A DNA stretch of 38,060 nt from UBA940 sp045613745 (GTDB lineage: Bacteria; Bacteroidota; Bacteroidia; Bacteroidales; Rikenellaceae), in NCBI GenBank assembly GCA_045613745.1, contig JAZLBP010000015.1, positions 1 through 38,060 of the forward strand, written 5' to 3'. The position numbers and the translations under genes are program-made. This document shows positions 7,224-16,548 of the stretch, piece by piece. A model generated the notes under the pieces. It saw only the letters and a program-made list of their open reading frames with translations, had not been told where the DNA came from and ran no database searches. How positions within the stretch are numbered: position 1 is the first letter of the stretch; every line of letters starts with the position of its first letter.

Positions 7224-8129
7224 TTATTTACAATCGAAGAGTCCACGCGAAACGTTTGTGCGCAGTTGGATTAGTTTGGCAGCCTTGGGAGGATTGCCTT
7301 GCAGCAGATAACCCACAGCCAACACTATTGTTGCTCCCCATTTAATCAGTTCCGACACATAGGCTCGTTTCAAACGACCTTGTCCTGCGGCCATCACACG
7401 TTCGCTGACGCCACACATTCGGCACAAGCGCACAAAGTATTCGTCGGTAAGTTTCGACGACGGAATGTAGTGATAAATAGCAGGTGTAGGGGTATAATAA
7501 ATCGCCTTACCTGCCGCGGCAAAGCGGTGCATAATCTCCTTCTCCTCGCCACCCAGCGGATTGGAGCCCGTACGACCGAGGTTGGTTGCAAACGCACCCA
7601 ACTCCTCCACACACTCGCGACGCATAGCCATATTTCCGCCTGCGGGGTAACCCTTTACAAAGGGTTTTATCGAGGGGCCCAAGTCGAGTGTACCTGCAAT
7701 GGGTCGCTCCGTATAGCGCGACATCCAGCGCGGACGGCCATCTATATAATAAGGTATGACACGACCACCTGCAGCCGACGCCTCGGGGTGGCTCTCAAAG
7801 AGTTCGATATATCCGCGCACGAAGTCGGGGTTTACCGTTTCATCGTCGTCGATGATGGCTATTATCTCGCCACAGCTCTCGGCGATACCGCGATTACGTG
7901 CCCACGAAAGACCCTGATTGCTCTCGCCAACGATTTTCAGATTCAGATTCGGATGGGCAGTGCGGAATTCCTCGAAAAGTTCACGCGTGTTGTCTTTCGA
8001 GTTGTTATCCACAGCCACACACTCCCACTCCTCGGCGGGCCAAGTTTGACACACCAAAGATTCAAGGGTGCGAACAAGGTCATTCGCACGATTATAGGTT
8101 GCTACAACAATCGAAAGTTTTATCATCAC
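7224..8129 (-). CDS. Family 2 glycosyltransferase
   Basis: 301 residues. GT-A fold of family 2: SIVVATYNRANDLVRTLESL at the N terminus, AVDNNSKDNT, NQGLSWARNRGI, and the metal-binding acidic cluster IIDDDE near residue 95. GNMAMRR and GEEKEIMHR form the acceptor/catalytic region. The C-terminal third has one hydrophobic stretch (ATIVLAVGYLL) that may touch the membrane. The sugar and acceptor are unknown; a role in surface polysaccharide is typical of the family. Nine bases separate it from asnA upstream, so it is probably co-transcribed. The start could be the first or second of two consecutive Met codons. Confidence 0.88.
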   Translation of the reverse strand: MMIKLSIVVATYNRANDLVRTLESLVCQTWPAEEWECVAVDNNSKDNTRELFEEFRTAHPNLNLKIVGESNQGLSWARNRGIAESCGEIIAIIDDDETVNPDFVRGYIELFESHPEASAAGGRVIPYYIDGRPRWMSRYTERPIAGTLDLGPSIKPFVKGYPAGGNMAMRRECVEELGAFATNLGRTGSNPLGGEEKEIMHRFAAAGKAIYYTPTPAIYHYIPSSKLTDEYFVRLCRMCGVSERVMAAGQGRLKRAYVSELIKWGATIVLAVGYLLQGNPPKAAKLIQLRTNVSRGLFDCK

Positions 8130-8138
8130 CCAACGCGA

Positions 8139-9179
8139 CTATACAAGATGTATGCCCGCAGCCTCGCACTCCTGGCGCATTGCATCGGGCCAAATACTGC
8201 ATTGAATCTCGCCGATGTGGGCCTTACGCAACAGCAGCATACACAGACGCGACTGACCGATACCGCCACCAATAGTGCAGGGCAGTTCGCCCGCCAACAG
8301 CATACGATGGAACAGCAGTTCGCGTTTCCACTCCTGACCGCGCTCGGCAAGTTGCAGAGCCATCGCACTCTCATCAACGCGGATACCCATTGACGAAATC
8401 TCGAAGGCGCGCTCCAACACGGGATTCCACACCAAAATATCGCCATTCAGACCCTTGAAGCCATCGGAGTTCTCGGTTGACCAGTCGTCGTAGTCAGCGG
8501 CACGACCATCGTGGGGTTGTCCATCCGACAACACTGCACCAATACCGATGATAAACACTGCACCGCGCTCTTTTACGATTCTGTCCTCGCGCTCCTTGGG
8601 AGTCAGTTCGGGCCACATACGCGCCAGCTCCTCGGCGTGTACAAAGAATATATCTTCGGGCAGGATGGGTACAATCTGCGGAAACTCGACATAGAGCAAG
8701 TTCTCGGTAACCTTCACAGCCTCATAGATACGGCGTACAATTTTTTTGAGGAACTCCAAAGTGCGCTCCTCACGAGTGATAACACGCTCCCAGTCCCATT
8801 GGTCCACATAGATCGAGTGGATGTTATCCAACTCCTCGTCGGGACGCAGGGCGTTCATATCGGTATAAAGACCTCGACCCGGCTCAACACCAAGTTGTGC
8901 GAGTTTGAGTCGTTTCCACTTTGCAAGCGAGTGTACAACCTCGGCTTTGCGCTCGTCCATATCCTTAATGGGGAACGACACGGGGCGCTCCACACCGCTC
9001 AAATCGTCATTCAGACCTGTGCCTTGCAACACCACCATAGGTGCAGTCACACGCAACAGCGACAACTGAGCCGCAAGGTTGGTTTGGAACATATCCTTGA
9101 CGAGTTTGATAGCTTTCTCGGTATTCTCCTCCGAGCCGAGCAGGTTACGATAACCCTCAGGTTTATAAACAATAGACAT
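8139..9179 (-). CDS. asnA: Aspartate--ammonia ligase (AsnA type)
   Basis: 346 residues, slightly longer than the 330 of E. coli AsnA. The family shows clearly: N-terminal helix with LSLLRVTAPMVV, GLNDDLSGVERPV, HSLAKWKR, GLYTDMNALRPDE, HSIYVDQWDWE, and the C-terminal catalytic block GGGIGQSRLCMLLL. It makes asparagine from aspartate, ammonia and ATP, and resembles class II aminoacyl-tRNA synthetases. It lies 15 bases downstream of the DHH phosphoesterase gene and 9 bases before the glycosyltransferase gene. No AsnC-type regulator is nearby. Confidence 0.97.
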   Translation of the reverse strand: MSIVYKPEGYRNLLGSEENTEKAIKLVKDMFQTNLAAQLSLLRVTAPMVVLQGTGLNDDLSGVERPVSFPIKDMDERKAEVVHSLAKWKRLKLAQLGVEPGRGLYTDMNALRPDEELDNIHSIYVDQWDWERVITREERTLEFLKKIVRRIYEAVKVTENLLYVEFPQIVPILPEDIFFVHAEELARMWPELTPKEREDRIVKERGAVFIIGIGAVLSDGQPHDGRAADYDDWSTENSDGFKGLNGDILVWNPVLERAFEISSMGIRVDESAMALQLAERGQEWKRELLFHRMLLAGELPCTIGGGIGQSRLCMLLLRKAHIGEIQCSIWPDAMRQECEAAGIHLV

Positions 9180-9194
9180 ATGGTTTGGGTAGTT

Positions 9195-10247
9195 TTAGTT
9201 CTCGATAATATTGTTTTCGATAAAGTATTCGTGCACGCATTGGCGGTAGTATTCAAGCGTCTCGCCCATAGTGCGGAACGATTTGCCACCGGCTGCGTTC
9301 TTGTGGCCGCCACCCTCAAAGTAACGACGCGCAAACACATTGACATCCATATCGCCACGCGAGCGCAACGACACGCGAATGAACTTATGAGTTTGTTGGA
9401 AGATGGCCGAAATCAGCACACCCTTAATCGAAAGCGGATAGTTTACAAAGCCCTCACTATCGCCCTGTTGGTGTTCAAAACGGCGAAGGTCATACTCCGT
9501 AAGCGCAATACTTGCAGCTTTGCCATTCTCAAACACATCGAGTTTGGGGCCAAGAGCATAGGCCAACAGGCGCAGGCGGTTTTCGGTGTGAGAGTTATAT
9601 ATCTCCACATTGATTTGCGGAATGTTGATACCCTTCTCGACCAACACCGCAATGGTGCGATACAAATCGGGCGACAGATTACTGAACGTGAAGTTACCCG
9701 TATCGGTCATCATACCCACATAGAGCGCACTTGCAATCGAAGTATCGATTGAGTCGGTGCCCTTCATACGCTCGATAATCTTGTACACAAGGTAGCAGGT
9801 CGATGATGAATCGGGATAGGAGAACAACAAATCGAAGTAGTCGGGCGTGGGTTGCAGGTGGTGGTCGATAAGCACTTTGATTGCCTTTTTGTTGGCGTCG
9901 ATACTATCGGCCATTTGCTCGAGTCGCGACACGCTGTTGAAGTCTAAAAAGAACATCACATCGGCCGCAGCCAACACCTCATCACACTTTTCGGGTTCGT
10001 CCTTAAAGAATTTGATGCTGTCAACACCCTCAATCCAATCCAAAAAGTGGGGAAACCTGTTAGGCAACAGACACTCGACATTGTGTCCCATTCCCATCAG
10101 AAACTTGCGCCACGCCAACGACGAGCCGACAGCGTCGCCATCGGGATTGAAGTGCGACAGCACAACCACATTCAGCGGCTGAGTTGTTGTCAGTATTTCG
10201 TAAAGTTTATCTATATCTTGTTGCGAAAACTCCATAGTCATCTTCAT
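9195..10247 (-). CDS. DHH/DHHA1 family phosphoesterase (NrnA-like)
   Basis: 350 residues. The DHH domain carries SHFNPDGDAVGSSLA, FLDFNS and LIDHH. The C-terminal DHHA1 domain carries GGGHKNAAGG. This is the layout of NrnA-type bifunctional oligoribonuclease/pAp phosphatases, which degrade nanoRNA and 3'-phosphoadenosine 5'-phosphate. The exact substrate is inferred from family only. A good promoter ends only about ten bases before the first ATG, so translation may begin at Met3 (10241) or Met5 (10235) instead. It probably heads an operon with asnA and the glycosyltransferase. Confidence 0.88.
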   Translation of the reverse strand: MKMTMEFSQQDIDKLYEILTTTQPLNVVVLSHFNPDGDAVGSSLAWRKFLMGMGHNVECLLPNRFPHFLDWIEGVDSIKFFKDEPEKCDEVLAAADVMFFLDFNSVSRLEQMADSIDANKKAIKVLIDHHLQPTPDYFDLLFSYPDSSSTCYLVYKIIERMKGTDSIDTSIASALYVGMMTDTGNFTFSNLSPDLYRTIAVLVEKGINIPQINVEIYNSHTENRLRLLAYALGPKLDVFENGKAASIALTEYDLRRFEHQQGDSEGFVNYPLSIKGVLISAIFQQTHKFIRVSLRSRGDMDVNVFARRYFEGGGHKNAAGGKSFRTMGETLEYYRQCVHEYFIENNIIEN

Positions 10248-10256
10248 TGTGAATCA

Positions 10257-10287
10257 CAAACGTACAAATTTTATGTCGAAATTCAAA
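10257..10287 (-). promoter_or_regulatory. Promoter of the DHH-asnA-GT2 operon
   Basis: On the minus strand TTTG (10287-10284), 19 bases, TACGTTTG (10264-10257). It is an exact consensus match in the 43-base gap after the S41 peptidase gene. The expected start of transcription is within a few bases of the first ATG of the DHH gene. Confidence 0.7.
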
Positions 10288-10290
10288 ATT

Positions 10291-12045
10291 CTACCTTTCG
10301 CCGAAATTGTCGTCAGCATAAATCAGCGCACCCATCGAACGTTGCGGGTCGGTGAATCGAAATCTTTCGACACCTTTGGGAGTTGCAGCCGAACGGGTAG
10401 GCTCGGCAACTGCGCGACTACCGTCAATCAGGTTAAGCACCATCTTCAACACAACCTCCTCGGGGTCGCCAAGCGGTTTCCAACCATCCGAGCGCAAATC
10501 CTCCCACTCGTCAACCTTGTAGTCGGCCGCAATACCGTGCGAATAATCGGTAAATCCTTTGGCATTGTAGATTTGGAACGAAATAGGAGCAAAGGTGTAG
10601 TTGTAACCGTCGATATATTTGCTCATAACATCCATACCCACGTTTTTACCCTCGGTGTCGCCACCCACAACGGTAACCTTCACATCCAAACCTCGCAGTC
10701 CCACAATCACCATCTCGCTGGCCGAAGCCGACATATCGGTGGTGATGACATAGACGCGATTCATATCGACATTTGAGTAGTTCTCCAGCAGTTTGACAAT
10801 CTTGTTCTCCTCGGAGAGTTGTTCTTCGAGCTGCGAGTTGTATCGGAATGTAAATGCCTTCTGACCGAGTTTATCTTTGGGAGCAATCATACTCAAAAGT
10901 TTCTGACAGCTCGAAACCGCACCTCCGCCATTATAGCGCAAATCCACAACAAGATCGTTGATACCCTCGGTCTCGAACATCTCGAACACAGCCTCCAAAT
11001 CAGCATCGTACTCGGTAGAGCCATCTACGGGTCCGCGAGTAAACGAGTTGTAGGCAACGTATCCGATGCGACGACCACCATACTCGATGATTTCGGAAGC
11101 CACCACGGGGTGATTGCCAATATTGGCAGCACTAAGTGTTACGGTATAATCCTCGCTGAAATAGAACTCACCACCATACTCGGTGCTCGACATCATAGTA
11201 ACCGACACAGAACTTGTAGTGGGATAGAGCAGACGGTTGTACATCGACGCCCAGTTGGCAACGGTGATATCCAAGCCATTGACGCGACCGATATACTCGC
11301 CACGCATAATACCAACGCGGTCGGCAGGTGAATCGGGATTGACACTTGTCACACGCAGATAGACCTTGTTGTTATCCACACCCACAGCTGCAAGTGTTGC
11401 GAAACCAAAAGCCGAGTGACCTACGCTTGCACGTGAAGCAGCAGTACGGGTAACATAGGAGTAGAGGTAGCGCGAGCCGTCCTCGTAGCGACCGCCGTCC
11501 ATCTCGTTTCCTTTGAGGGGGATAAGTGTGTTACTCAAAAAGTCGTCGTAGTCGCACACATAGTCGGGATAGGTATTTACAAGCAGGTCATTCCACAAAT
11601 ACCAAGTCTCCAACATCTCGAACATCCACTTATTGGCATTGCCGTCGGGGTGTTTGACATCATTTACCTCTTGGCCATAGCCCACTTGGTTTATGGTCAG
11701 CGAACGCGACACATTGCCCGAAGTGAATACTATTTCGGTCTGGCGAGGCTCGGCATCTCTATTTTCCTCGGCCAAAAGCACCACCTCCATCGAGCCGACA
11801 ACATTTGTGCTGTCGGGGGTAATGGTCAGCCAATCAGCTTCACACTCGGCCTTCCAGCCAAAACGCGGAACGGTAACCTTCACACGAGCGTAACTACCCG
11901 CCTCCCAGCTCAAATTGACACTCGATTTCGACAGTGTCACAACCGAGGTTCGCTTGGGAGTATTATCTTCGGTATTACTATTGTCGCAAGCTACAAAACC
12001 GCAGCAAAGCACAACAGCAATCAGTATTCTCAAAAAGTATTTCAT
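10291..12045 (-). CDS. S41 family C-terminal processing peptidase-like lipoprotein with BACON and PDZ-like domains
   Basis: 584 residues from ATG 12045. This start gives a lipoprotein signal (MKYFLRILIAVVLCCGFVAC, Cys20), while the upstream in-frame Met at 12102 would precede the predicted transcription start. After the signal comes a BACON-like beta domain at about residues 35-120 (WLTITPDS, ending in SLTINQVG). A helical segment follows, then a PDZ-like region (NPDSPADRVGIMRGEYI) and the tail-specific-protease core: VVDLRYNGGG, the serine motif SASASEM, and the downstream GKNVG lysine region. The family cleaves proteins from the C terminus, and the lipid anchor places it in the envelope. 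The substrate is unknown. Confidence 0.88.
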   Translation of the reverse strand: MKYFLRILIAVVLCCGFVACDNSNTEDNTPKRTSVVTLSKSSVNLSWEAGSYARVKVTVPRFGWKAECEADWLTITPDSTNVVGSMEVVLLAEENRDAEPRQTEIVFTSGNVSRSLTINQVGYGQEVNDVKHPDGNANKWMFEMLETWYLWNDLLVNTYPDYVCDYDDFLSNTLIPLKGNEMDGGRYEDGSRYLYSYVTRTAASRASVGHSAFGFATLAAVGVDNNKVYLRVTSVNPDSPADRVGIMRGEYIGRVNGLDITVANWASMYNRLLYPTTSSVSVTMMSSTEYGGEFYFSEDYTVTLSAANIGNHPVVASEIIEYGGRRIGYVAYNSFTRGPVDGSTEYDADLEAVFEMFETEGINDLVVDLRYNGGGAVSSCQKLLSMIAPKDKLGQKAFTFRYNSQLEEQLSEENKIVKLLENYSNVDMNRVYVITTDMSASASEMVIVGLRGLDVKVTVVGGDTEGKNVGMDVMSKYIDGYNYTFAPISFQIYNAKGFTDYSHGIAADYKVDEWEDLRSDGWKPLGDPEEVVLKMVLNLIDGSRAVAEPTRSAATPKGVERFRFTDPQRSMGALIYADDNFGER

Positions 12046-12076
12046 AGTCAGTTCAAATAAACATCTGTTAGAACCT

Positions 12077-12107
12077 ACAAAAGTAGGTAGAATATTCGTC
12101 AACTCAA
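12077..12107 (-). promoter_or_regulatory. Promoter of the S41 peptidase gene
   Basis: On the minus strand TTTG (12107-12104), 19 bases, TACTTTTG (12084-12077). It is an exact match to consensus. The predicted transcript starts near 12071, downstream of the alternative Met at 12102, which supports ATG 12045 as the true start. Confidence 0.75.
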
Positions 12108-12143
12108 ACGATTAGGCGCGCTTTTTTAGTACAAACGCGTCAA

Positions 12144-12165
12144 AGAGTATCACAAAGGATATTCT
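12144..12165 (-). terminator. Weak candidate terminator after nth
   Basis: An 8-bp stem (12144-12151 with 12158-12165, one G-U pair) with a six-base loop and only a short T-rich tail on the minus strand. It lies 20 bases after the nth stop. Confidence 0.3.
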
Positions 12166-12183
12166 CAAAGAGAAATTGCGAGA

Positions 12184-12837
12184 TTATTTCGCAGCAGATT
12201 TGTTGTTTTTGGCACGCCACGCACACCACTCCGCAATGCCACATTTGTCGCATTTGGGGGCGCGGGCGGTACACACATAACGGCCGTGCAGAATGAGCCA
12301 GTGATGCGCCACAGGCAGAAGTTCAGAAGGAATATGACGTGTAAGTTGTTGCTCAGTTTGGAGCGGAGTTTTGGCGCCTCGTGTCAGTCCGATGCGCGCC
12401 GACACACGAAAGACGTGCGTATCGACAGGCATAACCTCGCGACCGAAAATCACCGCACCCACAACATTGGCCGTCTTGCGACCCACACCCGGCAGGCGTT
12501 GCAGTGTTTCGACATCATCGGGCAGCACGCCACCAAACTCACTGGTGAGCATACGCGCCATAGCGGCCAGATTCTTGGCCTTATTATTGGGATAAGAGAT
12601 ACTCGAAATGTAAGTATAAATCTCGTCGGCCGACGCCTCGGCCATACTCTCGGCAGTGGGGAAACGTTCGAACAATCGAGGGGTTACCATATTGACCCTT
12701 TTGTCGGTGCATTGAGCCGACAAAATAACGGCCACCAACAGCTCGAACGGGGTACTGAAATTAAGCTCCGTTTCGGCGGTCGGCATATTGGTTTGAAACC
12801 ACTCGATGACTCGCTGGTATCGCTGCGCAAGTGTCAC
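12184..12837 (-). CDS. nth: Endonuclease III
   Basis: 217 residues. Helix-hairpin-helix motif LQRLPGVGRKTANVV with catalytic Lys121, then catalytic Asp139 in MPVDTHVFRV. The C-terminal iron-sulfur cluster has Cys189, Cys196, Cys199 and Cys205, spaced C-x6-C-x2-C-x5-C as in the family. It removes oxidised pyrimidines from DNA and nicks abasic sites. The start codon is GTG at 12837, sharing one base with the helicase stop (TAGTG), so translation is probably coupled to the upstream helicase gene. Confidence 0.96.
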   Translation of the reverse strand: MTLAQRYQRVIEWFQTNMPTAETELNFSTPFELLVAVILSAQCTDKRVNMVTPRLFERFPTAESMAEASADEIYTYISSISYPNNKAKNLAAMARMLTSEFGGVLPDDVETLQRLPGVGRKTANVVGAVIFGREVMPVDTHVFRVSARIGLTRGAKTPLQTEQQLTRHIPSELLPVAHHWLILHGRYVCTARAPKCDKCGIAEWCAWRAKNNKSAAK

Positions 12838-15338
12838 TATTCCACGATTTTAAGTTTTGCAAATTTAGCCAGCAGCGACTTTTGACCCACCATCGGATTC
12901 GAGAAATCGACAGTGATTTTCAGGTCGCCATTTGCAGCCTCAACAGCCGCCACACGCCCCATACCAAACTTGGCGTGTTCGACCTTCTGACCAACGCGAT
13001 AAGCACCCTGAACTGCCGACGATGTTGTGGGCATTGCAGCCTCGCTTTCGACCTCAACGGCACGACGCACACCCACCTTGCGGAAGCGCTCATCAACCAC
13101 TGTAGGGCGAGGTTGCGGCTGGGGACGCGGTTGTTGATACGAGGGGTATTGCGGACGCGGTTGCGCAGGTTGCCCCATCTGCGGACGAGCCGAACCACCC
13201 ATCTGCTGACGCGCGGGCTGACCATAACCGCCATAGATCTGACGCGCACCCGACTGACCTCCATAGCCACTCGACTGGCCTCCATAAGCAGGGCGACCAC
13301 CCCACGCCGTTTGCGGAGCGCGGTTGTCACTTGCGCCACGGCGGAATCCCTCGACATTGCCTTCGATATAGCGTTCATCAATCTCGGTGATAAATCGGCT
13401 GGCGTGACACGACATCTGCTGACCCATAGCAAAACGGCTTACACAGTAGGACAGCACAGCGGTCTTTTTGGCACGGGTAACAGCCACATAGAACAGACGT
13501 CGTTCCTCCTCCATTGTACCCTCCATCTCGGCCTTGGCACCAGGGAATTGCTCCTCCTCAACACCAACAATATAGACACGATTAAACTCCAAGCCCTTGG
13601 ACGAGTGGATGGTCATCAGCGTAACCTTGGGCGAGTTGTCGTCCTCATCCTTTTTGCCATCCATATCGCTCATCAGCGCCACGTTCTGCAACCAATCCTC
13701 GATAGTCAGAGGCTCGGCTTGCTCGACACCTTGTGCGGCAGCTTCGGCTTGTTTGTCCTCGGCCATTTGGCGCATAGAGTTGAGCACCTCGTAGATGTTA
13801 TCCACCGCAGCGTCGCTATCTTTGCCGTTCTCGCTCTTGTAGGCCGCGATAAGTCCCGAACGGGTTGCAACCTCCAAACCGAAGTCATAGACATCTTTCT
13901 GCGAACGGAGCAGCGACAACTCACGGATAAGAGTGGTAAAGACAAACACCTTTTTGGCGAGGGCTTTATCCTTGGCCTTCTCATAGTCCATTGTATCAAG
14001 CACCTCCCACATACTCATACCCTTGGCCTTGGCAAAATCCTCGACCTTGCGCACGCTCACATCGCCAATTCCGCGAGCGGGGAAATTGATGATACGTTTC
14101 AGCGCCTCGTCATCCTTGGGATTGACCACCAATCGCAGGTAGGCCACAAGGTCTTTCACCTCCTTGCGGTCGAAGAACGAGTGACCACGATAGACCACAT
14201 AGGGAATCTCACGGCGGCGCAATGCATCCTCCAACACACGCGAACGCGAGTTGACACGATACAACAACGCAAAGTCGTCGTATTGCGCACCCTCACGCAT
14301 CTTGGCGCGGATATCCGAGGCTACCAATTCGGCCTCCTCAATATCGGTATAGCCACGAATAACGCGGATTTTCTCGCCCATATCGGCCGTCGAAAAACAC
14401 TCCTTTTGGAGCTCTTTCTGTTGGGGGTTGTGGGCAATCACGCTGTTGGCGGCGTTTACGATGGTTTGGGTCGAACGATAGTTCTGTTCGAGCTTATAGA
14501 TTTGTGCGGCAGGGAAGTCGCGTTTGAAACCGTGAATATTCTCGATGCGTGCGCCACGGAACGAGTAGATACTCTGCGAGTCATCACCCACAACACACAC
14601 TCGGCCGTGCGACTTACCCAGCAGTTTAACGATACGATACTGTGCGTAGTTGGTATCCTGATACTCGTCCACCAAAATATATTGGAATATTCGCTGATAC
14701 TTCTCCAACACCTCGGGGCGGGTATGCAACAGCAGGTTCATATAGAGCAGCATATCGTCGAAGTCCATTGCGCTGTTGGCCTTGCAACGCTCGGCGTAGC
14801 GCTTATACACCTCGGCAAACATCGGTTGCTGGCGTTTGCGGTCATCAGCAATGGCGGTGGTATCCTCGGCGTATTTGTAAGGAGTTACGAGTTCGTTTTT
14901 GAGGTTCGAAATGCGTCCGAACACGCTCTTGGGCTTATAAACATCATCCGAGAGTTGCATCTCCTTGATGATGTTTTTGAGCAGCGACACGCTGTCCGAA
15001 GTGTCGTAAATCGTAAAGTTGGGGTCGAAACCAATTTTGTCGGCCTCGGCACGCAGGATACGAAGGAAAATCGAGTGGAAAGTACCCATAACCACACGTC
15101 CCGCCTCGGGGCCTGCCACCTGTGCAATACGCTCACGCATCTCGCGCGCAGCCTTATTCGTAAAGGTCAGAGCCAGAATCGATTGAGGCTCGACACCTTG
15201 TTGCAGCATATAGGCAATACGCGAGGTGAGTACACGGGTTTTACCCGAGCCTGCGCCGGCAATAATCAGCGACGCGGTTTTGTAGTTTTCGACGGCGGCA
15301 CGTTGCGCCTCATTGAGCGAAGATAGAATATCAGTCAC
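12837..15338 (-). CDS. UvrD/PcrA-type superfamily 1 DNA helicase
   Basis: 833 residues from GTG 15338. All SF1A motifs are present: Walker A AGAGSGKT (residues 27-34), GTFHSIFLRILR, VDEYQDTN (Walker B), GDDSQSIYSFRGA, LEQNYRST, TIHSSKGLEFN and YVAVTRAKK. The last 60 or so residues form the small PcrA C-terminal domain (VEHAKFGMGRV). Between motif VI and that domain lies a low-complexity linker rich in Gly, Gln, Pro and Arg, with YGGQ-like repeats. It unwinds DNA in repair and in clearing stalled forks or transcription. The frame stays open up to ATG 15449, but a TAACTTTG promoter box at 15372-15365 lies inside that extension, so GTG 15338 is preferred. Confidence 0.94.
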   Translation of the reverse strand: MTDILSSLNEAQRAAVENYKTASLIIAGAGSGKTRVLTSRIAYMLQQGVEPQSILALTFTNKAAREMRERIAQVAGPEAGRVVMGTFHSIFLRILRAEADKIGFDPNFTIYDTSDSVSLLKNIIKEMQLSDDVYKPKSVFGRISNLKNELVTPYKYAEDTTAIADDRKRQQPMFAEVYKRYAERCKANSAMDFDDMLLYMNLLLHTRPEVLEKYQRIFQYILVDEYQDTNYAQYRIVKLLGKSHGRVCVVGDDSQSIYSFRGARIENIHGFKRDFPAAQIYKLEQNYRSTQTIVNAANSVIAHNPQQKELQKECFSTADMGEKIRVIRGYTDIEEAELVASDIRAKMREGAQYDDFALLYRVNSRSRVLEDALRRREIPYVVYRGHSFFDRKEVKDLVAYLRLVVNPKDDEALKRIINFPARGIGDVSVRKVEDFAKAKGMSMWEVLDTMDYEKAKDKALAKKVFVFTTLIRELSLLRSQKDVYDFGLEVATRSGLIAAYKSENGKDSDAAVDNIYEVLNSMRQMAEDKQAEAAAQGVEQAEPLTIEDWLQNVALMSDMDGKKDEDDNSPKVTLMTIHSSKGLEFNRVYIVGVEEEQFPGAKAEMEGTMEEERRLFYVAVTRAKKTAVLSYCVSRFAMGQQMSCHASRFITEIDERYIEGNVEGFRRGASDNRAPQTAWGGRPAYGGQSSGYGGQSGARQIYGGYGQPARQQMGGSARPQMGQPAQPRPQYPSYQQPRPQPQPRPTVVDERFRKVGVRRAVEVESEAAMPTTSSAVQGAYRVGQKVEHAKFGMGRVAAVEAANGDLKITVDFSNPMVGQKSLLAKFAKLKIVE

Positions 15339-15364
15339 GGGGTACAATCTTTTTTTTGGAACGA

Positions 15365-15372
15365 CAAAGTTA
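15365..15372 (-). promoter_or_regulatory. Candidate -7 box for the helicase-nth operon
   Basis: TAACTTTG on the minus strand, 27 bases before the GTG start. No clear TTTG box sits at the right distance upstream. Confidence 0.45.
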
Positions 15373-15468
15373 ATACTTCCGCCGAGGTTTTCCGCTCCCA
15401 CAACCCAAAAGTTTTCAACAACTCGCCAAAAAGCAAAGTGCAAACGCATTTTTTCACAAAAAAAATAA

Positions 15469-15476
15469 TAAATTTG
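15469..15476 (+). promoter_or_regulatory. Candidate -7 box for the moxR-bat operon
   Basis: TAAATTTG, 62 bases before moxR. A T-run at about 15449-15454 could serve as a weak -33 element. Divergent from the helicase promoter about 100 bases away. Confidence 0.45.
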
Positions 15477-15537
15477 CGTGTCTTATCGTTTATGGTAAGC
15501 GTAAACGTAAATTAACCGACAAAACCTAACACACACT

Positions 15538-16536
15538 ATGAGTGAAGTTGTAAATATCAAAGAGCTCAACGCACAAATCGAACGCGAAAGCGTATTCGTT
15601 GACACCCTCAATATGGAGATGAGCAAAGTCATCGTTGGTCAGAAACATCTGGTCGATTCGTTGCTCATCGGACTGCTGTCGGGCGGACACATCCTGCTTG
15701 AAGGCGTTCCCGGTCTGGCAAAGACTTTGGCCATCACCACCCTCGCAAAGGCGGTGGATGCCAAGTTCAGCCGTATTCAGTTTACTCCCGACCTGTTGCC
15801 CGCCGACCTTATCGGTACACTCATCTACTCGCAACGCACCGAGGAATTCACCGTAAAGAAGGGCCCCATCTTCGCCAACTTCGTGCTGGCCGACGAGATT
15901 AACCGTTCGCCCGCCAAGGTACAAAGTGCACTGCTCGAAGCGATGCAGGAGCGCCAAGTAACCATCGGCGACGAAACCTTCCGTTTGCCCGAGCCTTTCC
16001 TTGTGTTGGCAACCCAAAACCCCTTGGAGCAAGAGGGTACCTATCCCCTGCCCGAGGCACAGGTTGACCGTTTTATGCTCAAAGCAAAAATCACATATCC
16101 CAAACGTCAGGAGGAGCGCGACATCGTACGTATGAACCTTGCGGGCGAAGGTATGCCCAGTCCCAATAAGGTGATTACTCCCGAAGACATCGTGCGTGCC
16201 CGCGAGGTGGTTTCGTGCGTCTATATGGACGAGAAGATTGAGAAGTACATCGTGGACATCATCTTCGCAACCCGCGAGCCGAGCGAGTATGGTCTGGCGC
16301 ATCTGGCACATCTTATCAGCTATGGAGGTTCGCCTCGTGCAAGTATCTCGCTTGCCAAAGCTGCCAAGGCCTACGCCTTCATCAAACGTCGCGGATATGT
16401 CATCCCCGAGGATGTACGCGCAATCTGTCACGACGTATTGCGCCACCGTATCGGTCTGACCTATCAGGCTGAGGCCGAGGGTGTAACAACCGAAGAGATT
16501 ATCACCGAGATTCTCAACAACGTAATGGTTCCCTAA
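15538..16536 (+). CDS. MoxR-family AAA+ ATPase
   Basis: 332 residues. Walker A GVPGLAKT at residues 56-63, Walker B with VLADEINRSPAK (Asp119, Glu120), sensor 1 region LATQNPLEQEGTYPLPEAQ, and a C-terminal helical lid. MoxR ATPases work as chaperones with von Willebrand factor A (VWA) proteins to mature or activate envelope complexes. Here five such partner genes follow directly on the same strand. It is first in the cluster, with 12 bases to the next gene. Confidence 0.95.
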   Translation: MSEVVNIKELNAQIERESVFVDTLNMEMSKVIVGQKHLVDSLLIGLLSGGHILLEGVPGLAKTLAITTLAKAVDAKFSRIQFTPDLLPADLIGTLIYSQRTEEFTVKKGPIFANFVLADEINRSPAKVQSALLEAMQERQVTIGDETFRLPEPFLVLATQNPLEQEGTYPLPEAQVDRFMLKAKITYPKRQEERDIVRMNLAGEGMPSPNKVITPEDIVRAREVVSCVYMDEKIEKYIVDIIFATREPSEYGLAHLAHLISYGGSPRASISLAKAAKAYAFIKRRGYVIPEDVRAICHDVLRHRIGLTYQAEAEGVTTEEIITEILNNVMVP

Positions 16537-16548
16537 CAGTACGCAGTT

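Noticed and set aside
12831..15326. An open plus-strand frame of 831 codons opposite the helicase gene
   Set aside because: It mirrors the codon frame of a gene with all SF1 helicase motifs. It has no promoter and no recognisable domain.
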